Positions 59,289 to 64,000 of a stretch of DNA of 64,000 bases are shown here, one piece after another. The stretch is from Symbiodinium sp. CCMP2592 (taxonomy: Eukaryota; Sar; Dinophyceae; Suessiales; Symbiodiniaceae), in assembly GCA_905221615.1 (NCBI GenBank), contig CAJNDT010006020.1, forward strand, positions 186,001-250,000, read 5' to 3'. The stretch's first letter is position 1, and every line of letters begins with the position of its first letter. The notes beneath the pieces are model-generated. The model saw nothing but the letters and a program-made list of their open reading frames with translations, ran no database searches and was not told the origin of the DNA. Made by a program: the position numbers and the translations under genes.

Positions 59289-59333
59289 GTAAGCATCCGT
59301 TGTACGTCCGAGGCCCTGAATCACCTTACTGGT

Positions 59334-59554
59334 ACTTGAAGGCTCATGGGACTTAGTAAGTAAGGTTATAAGTAGGTTATAATTAGGATAACCCCACTTC
59401 GGGGACTTATAACCCCAGTTATAACCTACCTACTAAGTCCCACGATCCTCTAAGTAGACCCGAAACCCTAAACCCTATACTTCCCTTTAAGGAACCCTAT
59501 AGATCCCTTTAAGGAGCCCTTTAAGGAACCTCACTAAGTCCCACGATCCTCCAC
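59334..59554. mobile_element. MITE family A with two right arms
   Basis: Left ACTTGAAGGCTCATGGGACT; right arms TACTAAGTCCCACGATCCTC (about 59452) and CACTAAGTCCCACGATCCTC (about 59552) share a CATG-to-CACG change not present in the left arm. Confidence 0.85.
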
Positions 59555-59619
59555 TGGTAGCAGTTGCTCGTGCAAAAGGGACTCCTAAGTTTCGCGAGAC
59601 AACACCCTTGCGCCTAGAA

Positions 59620-59668
59620 GGGGTTTAGGGTTTAGGGTTTAGGGTTTAGGGGTTTAGGGTTTAGGGTA
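59620..59668. repeat. TTTAGGG array
   Basis: About six units. Confidence 0.9.
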
Positions 59669-60598
59669 ATTGGCTCACCTAAACCCTACACCGTTAAACC
59701 GTACCTTAAACTACCAAACCCTGCTTTTTTTTTTTTTGGTAGGTTCTTTCTATAAACCCGAAGATGGAATTTATAGGGGCCCTACAAAAAAAGGTAGGTG
59801 TTGGTAGGTTATAAGGTAAAGCCTGGAGAACTAGGGGGCCGGGCTTGGGGTGACTAAGCGGTTCGGGCTGGGGAGTGCCAGTAACTCCTAATTTTCCCTG
59901 AGGGTCCAAGTAGTCGTTGATCAGTGTTAGCCTGGACATTGTGCTGTTACTTTTTATGTGTATGCACATACCAAGTAGTCCTTAATGGATTCTGCTTCCG
60001 AAAAGGCCCTAAAGTCCTAAAATTAGGAGTACTTGGACCCTCTGGGTTTTGGTCGCCTGCAGGGAAGGCCAAGCTGCTAAACCTCAAGCCTCCTTAGCCT
60101 CTGCTTGGCAGGTCCATCACAGCACCTTGGGCCTGAGTGAGCACCTGTTTTCTTCAGTGAAAGAAGTTTGAGACCACGGCAGTGAGAGCCGCAATGCGGG
60201 AAGCACGCCGGAGAGGGTCGGAACCCAAGGCCGCTAAAACGTAAGACCGACACTTTGGCACTCTGTGGCTTAGCGACTGAATCAGGCTTTCCGCTTGAGG
60301 CGCTGAGGCAATTTTGTGGCGCGTAAGGCAGCCGTACAAAGTCCTTCCAACATCCTCCCGTCGCTGCAGATCCGATCCCAAGCGGTCACAGCCGCAGCCG
60401 GGAAACCATACCACGTATAAAATTTAGGGGGCTAGAACCCTCACTCATAGACCCCTAGACCCTCAACACCCCAAAAAGATCGCCCTTCCAGCCGAGGCGA
60501 CGGAACGCTCCTTCCCTCCGGCGCAAGCTCTCTGACCACCCTGGGCCGTCGCCTGGAAGAGTGCCAGCCCCTCTGAGGCCCCGAAGCTCTGAAACGAA
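59669..60598. other. No gene recognised
   Basis: Contains an imperfect inverted pair (TTAGGAGTACTTGGACCCTC at 60021 and GAGGGTCCAAGTAGTCGTTG-type text at 59901) that may be another MITE family. No module exon. Confidence 0.4.
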
Positions 60599-60599
60599 A

Positions 60600-60706
60600 T
60601 GGAGGTTTCCGAAATTACATAGGGGTACCTTGTTTGGTGGTCCTTATAATGGGGATCCTACTATTTAGGGTACGATATGAGGGTCCCCTATTTTCGGAAG
60701 CTCCCA
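60600..60706. mobile_element. MITE family D copy
   Basis: GGAGGTTTCCGAAATTACAT ... CCTATTTTCGGAAGCTCCC; AAAT on both sides. Confidence 0.9.
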
Positions 60707-61616
60707 AATAGAGCCGTTCGGCTTCACGAGCTGGGCTCTGATCATGGGCAGGGCAAGGGCAGAATAGGGTCTTTCCACACGACCGGATGTCTCGGCTGTG
60801 GAGCGGCCCTGAGTGCCTGCGACTTCGCGGAAAAAGGCGTCACTTCGAGGACTGTGGCGTGGCGGAGCTTGGGATTTGGAACTCGCAGTGTGTACCGTCA
60901 TGGGGCAGAACGACCTTTGCAAGTTCATGAGATGTCTCAAGGAATCACGGTTGCATGCTGCAAGAGCTCGCAAGAAATCGGTCCCAGGACCCACACCTCT
61001 GTGTTTCAAAGTTTCACTTCAACTCCGAGGCGTGAAGTCGCAGACCATGAATCGCATTCTCGAGTTACCACGGAAAACGATGCTCCCGGCCATGAAGGCG
61101 CATGCCCTGAACTATCCTGAACCTCTACAACCTTGAACCCAGCAAAGCCATGCCGAAGTCCTGAACCCTAAGTCGCCGCAAGCGCCGGCCTCTGCCAGCA
61201 ATGGCTGCTCCAACATCACTGCGGCCTGCAAGGCCGCAGTGTGCGATCTTCCTCTTCTTGCGGGGGTTACACGTGTTAACATGTCCGTACGTACACCCTC
61301 GATAGCAGCTCTGAGTTAGCAGTCCCCTGTCCGCTTGCTGGCTTCTTGAGTTCGCAAGCCCTGTCACCAGAAACACGCGAATCTGAGCTCGTGAAGGCTT
61401 CAGGGCAATGTAGCGCTGCGTCAGGGTTGAGGCTCTCTCTTCTGTTGAGGGTTGCAGGAATTCGGCCGCTTGAAATGCTCCTTCCCTGCCACCACGACAA
61501 CAAGGACTCGGCACGAACAATCATGGCCTGCTTACCAGTCCATCGAACTCTTGAGGCCTTTGGAGAATCGGGGGGGATTTGTCCTTGCAGGTCCTCTTTG
61601 CTTGCAAGTTTCGCGC
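60707..61616. other. Upstream region of the methyltransferase gene
   Basis: Overlapping ORFs (60677-61120, 61125-61520 minus, 61346-61717) without domains. Acceptor-like pyrimidine-AG sites stand at 61581-61590 (GTCCTTGCAG) and 61600-61607. Confidence 0.4.
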
Positions 61617-63068
61617 ATGGAGCTTCCCTGTGTCATTGCTGTCCTCTTTCGGCCAGTTCTGCTGCAGTTGGGTCTGGCAGCAATGGCGCGAGGGTCGTTG
61701 ACGCACAGCCGCGCTGATGCGATGGAGGCATGCTTCGGTGGTGCTGCATCGAAGGTATACAGCTACGAGTCTTGCTGTGCATGTGGCAACGAGTATGGCA
61801 ACTCCTCAGGGCGGAGCCATTGCTGGGTTGGACCCTTTGATTTATCTTACTGCTGCACCTTCTACGCCAGCAACGCGCGCCTGTTGCCCCATTTGCCTTG
61901 CTGGCGGGACGCCGACGGTCCCAAACACCGGGTGCAGTTTGAGCTTGCTGGGAGGGAGTGGAGACTCTGGCAGAAGCCCCGGGAGCCCTTCGACACACGA
62001 GGCGTCATGGCGCACGTGATGTGGCCTTCGGCCTATGCTTTGGCGGCTTGGATGCTGGACAAGACAGGGACCGCCGTAGATGCCATCGAAGGAAGGCACG
62101 TCCTTGAGCTTGGCTGCGGCTTGGCGCTGCCATCGCTGGCGGCGGCCTGGGGAGGTGCGGCCACGGCCCAAGGCACCGACATCGACCGGGACTGACCTGA
62201 TACAGCGGGAGTCTTGAGTTTGCTACTCTTCGAAGTTGTAGCCCACAGCAGCTTTGTGTAGCATCTGTTGCATCGTTTGTGTTGCTCTGACATCAGGACA
62301 GTCACAATCATCACAGCAGTACGGTGCAGATGGATGCCCTGTTGTTTTTTCCTCTCTCTCTCTCTCTCTTTCTCCGTATGTGTAGGTGCGGCATACATGT
62401 ATTGCAAGGGCGTGCCTGGTGCGAGGACGCGGTGCAACTGGCTCGGAGAGCTGCCCGGGCCAACCTGCCGGAGCTCTTTTTCTCGCGCTTTCGGGCGGAC
62501 GTTTTGGACTTCCGGGACGCGGCGTCTTTGGCGACGGTCGCTGCGAAGCCGCCGGGGGTGGACACGGTGCTGATTTCCGGGCAGCTCTACGAGGGAGCCC
62601 TCAGCATTCCTCTGCTGCATGCGCTGCAGACGCTCTGCTCCCCGGAAGCTCTGCACGGTCCTCATGGAGCCTGGGCCTGAAATCCCTAAGCCCCAAGCCC
62701 TCAACTGAAGCAAACCCTGAAGGAAAGAGCCGAGATGCTAGGGATCAGGAGCCCAAAGCTGAGCCTTAATTGCATTTTGCAGAAGTCCGAAACTGGCGTG
62801 GGGTAAGCAAACTGAACCCAACAACTCGGAGGTATTCTGGATCTCGATTGAGTTCTCACAGACGCAGATCGCGTTCTTGGATCGCATGAGCCACGTGGGC
62901 TTCAAGGTAGTGGACGACTTCGCTTGCCGCGAGCGCGGCTATGCGAACCCGGGCTCAATGTACGAATGCTACAGGTTCGAGAAAGCGAGTCCTCTCGGGC
63001 TATGGTTACTGTGGGTTCCTAAGAGGTGGTTGCTCTGTAGTAAGTGCAGTGCTTGTTCATGTCGTTGA
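61617..63068 (+). CDS. SAM-dependent methyltransferase (METTL21/Methyltransf_16-like) with secretory-type N-terminus
   Basis: Three exons, 61617-62189, 62426-62674 and 62832-63068, give 352 residues. Residues 1-24 (MELPCVIAVLFRPVLLQLGL...) look like a signal peptide or anchor. Residues 37-85 are Cys-rich with YSYESCCAC and CWVGPFDLSYCC, a pattern I recall beside enzyme domains in Symbiodinium proteins. The catalytic part has the WPSAYALAAWML helix, motif I VLELGCGLALPSLAAA, TDIDRDAVQLARRAARAN after it, and a C-terminal FLDRMSHVGFKVV strand-helix. This is the lysine methyltransferase-like family with SAM bound by motif I; substrate unknown. Motif I has Ala where a third Gly is usual. Intron 1 has a GA donor, intron 2 a GC donor (TGG|GCCTGA). 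ATG 61617 was chosen because an acceptor stands just upstream and it starts the hydrophobic segment. Confidence 0.7.
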
Positions 63069-64000
63069 GATGATGATAGTTGGAGTTAGCCTGGCCTGTA
63101 CAATGCATCATTCGAGGCACGCCAGCACCCGAAGCCAACACCGGAAACCCGAACCCAAGGCCCGGAACACTCAACGCCCAAACCTTAAACCTGAAACCCC
63201 AAAACCCTTGCAGTGACCTTGTCATTGTTGGCACACCAGTCTGCCATGTCTTGCTTCTTGCACCACCTGTACCTGCTGATGCGAGAGCTGAGGGTCGTAC
63301 AGGGTTTTTAGGGGTCTAGGATGATCTGGGGCTTACGTTTAGACAGTAGACTTAGGACTTCGGGGCCTGTAGGGTTTGAGGAATCTGGGTGTAGGGCGAG
63401 TATTTACGGAGAAGGCCCACAGGCTGAGCTTCAAGCCCCGGATTCCAATACTCCGAAAGCCGAAGCCTTCAGCTGTCGGAATTGGAGGGTCGGGTTGAAG
63501 GAGTTTAGGGGTTTAGAGGTTTAGGGTTTAATGCTTGGGGAGTTTAGGGCTTGCGTGAGAGAATGCTTTTGCTTGAGGCCGTAGTTTTCCTGAAGCCAGG
63601 TTGCCTGCTCCCTGGTGCCAGCGAGGAGACGATGTGCCACCCCAAGTCGGTTTAGGGTTTAGTTTCGCATCCGAACTCATCAGAAATTGGGACTTGTTCC
63701 ATCCAGCAGTCCTTGAGGCATAAGAGGAACGCGTGACGGTAGGTTTTCGGGATTTTGGGCAGCAGGCACGAACCGGTTTCGGAGTCTCTGTGTGCCGTGT
63801 CGGGTGTTTGGAAGATCTTCTGAGAGATCCGCTCCTTCACAGTTGCCGGAGCCCTCAGCTCGATGCATTTGCGAAACCAGCAGTGACACGATTCCGACGT
63901 TTCTGGGCCAGTGATGTCATGTAACTTACTCTTGGGTACTGCCCCCCACATAGTAACAGTTGGAGAATCTTCATAGTACACATATATATATATATATATA
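63069..64000. other. No gene recognised; ends in (TA)n
   Basis: Telomere-like words at 63130-63200 and 63500-63545, short ORFs without domains, and a TA microsatellite from about 63983 to the window end. Confidence 0.5.

Larger units (their letters stand above)
55262..56524 (+). mobile_element. Probable retroposed trans-spliced mRNA (processed retrocopy)
   Basis: GTTTTATTCCTGG is repeated exactly at 55262-55274 and 56512-56524. Two bases after the first copy stands a complete dinoflagellate spliced leader (55277-55298), followed by about 1.2 kb carrying a Ser/Thr-rich open frame. Flanking duplication plus a 5' spliced leader is the hallmark of an mRNA copied back into DNA. No poly(A) is visible before the right duplication (GTGAGTGA instead), which weakens but does not exclude this. 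Confidence 0.7.

Noticed and set aside
62033-62713. 226-residue minus-strand ORF
   Set aside because: Antisense shadow of GC-rich methyltransferase exons, and translates the CT-rich intron as Glu/Arg/Lys.

Overview
The window looks like nuclear DNA of a dinoflagellate, most likely of the Symbiodiniaceae type. Three things point there: an exact 22-nt dinoflagellate spliced-leader sequence at 55277-55298, plant-type TTTAGGG/CCCTAAA heptamers scattered through almost every non-coding stretch, and reconstructed introns that use GC and GA donors about as often as GT, with AG acceptors. There are no bacterial-style genes. Long ORFs are nearly all frame shadows of repeats; real coding sequence comes as exons of 25-120 bp on the plus strand separated by repeat-filled introns.

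Layout. 1-3.4 kb: no gene recognised, one MITE and degenerate telomere-like DNA. 3.4-19.5 kb: a signal-peptide exon followed by small exons of an alanine-rich helical region and a beta-rich region. 20.4-21.3 kb: exons of a WDR82/Swd2-like WD40 protein, then a small ORF ending in a transmembrane segment (22.0-22.3 kb). 25.2-41.2 kb: further small exons and three PAN/Apple-like domains, each spread over three or four exons. 42.7-59.3 kb: nine copies of an approximately 60-residue module (FGDRF / RLGDxDGxHFSISH / FRSDG) that I cannot assign to a named family, each split over two to four exons. 55.26-56.52 kb: a probable retroposed trans-spliced mRNA coding a Ser/Thr-rich tract. 61.6-63.1 kb: a three-exon methyltransferase gene with a secretory-type N-terminus and a Cys-rich segment.

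The signal peptide, PAN domains and repeated modules suggest one very large secreted or surface protein (3.4-59.3 kb, possibly more than one gene). Exon joins were inferred by hand from reading frame, repeat homology and splice phase.

The intergenic and intronic DNA is built from about ten families of short inverted-repeat elements (MITE-like, here families A-J), telomere-like heptamer arrays and their higher-order derivatives, and microsatellites. At three places (4290-4465, 14239-14348, 53413-53569) an element sits inside an exon between target-site duplications. The first duplication supplies a GC or GA donor and the element end supplies the AG acceptor, so removing element plus one duplication restores the reading frame. 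This is the signature of introners, transposons that create introns, and is the most interesting system here.
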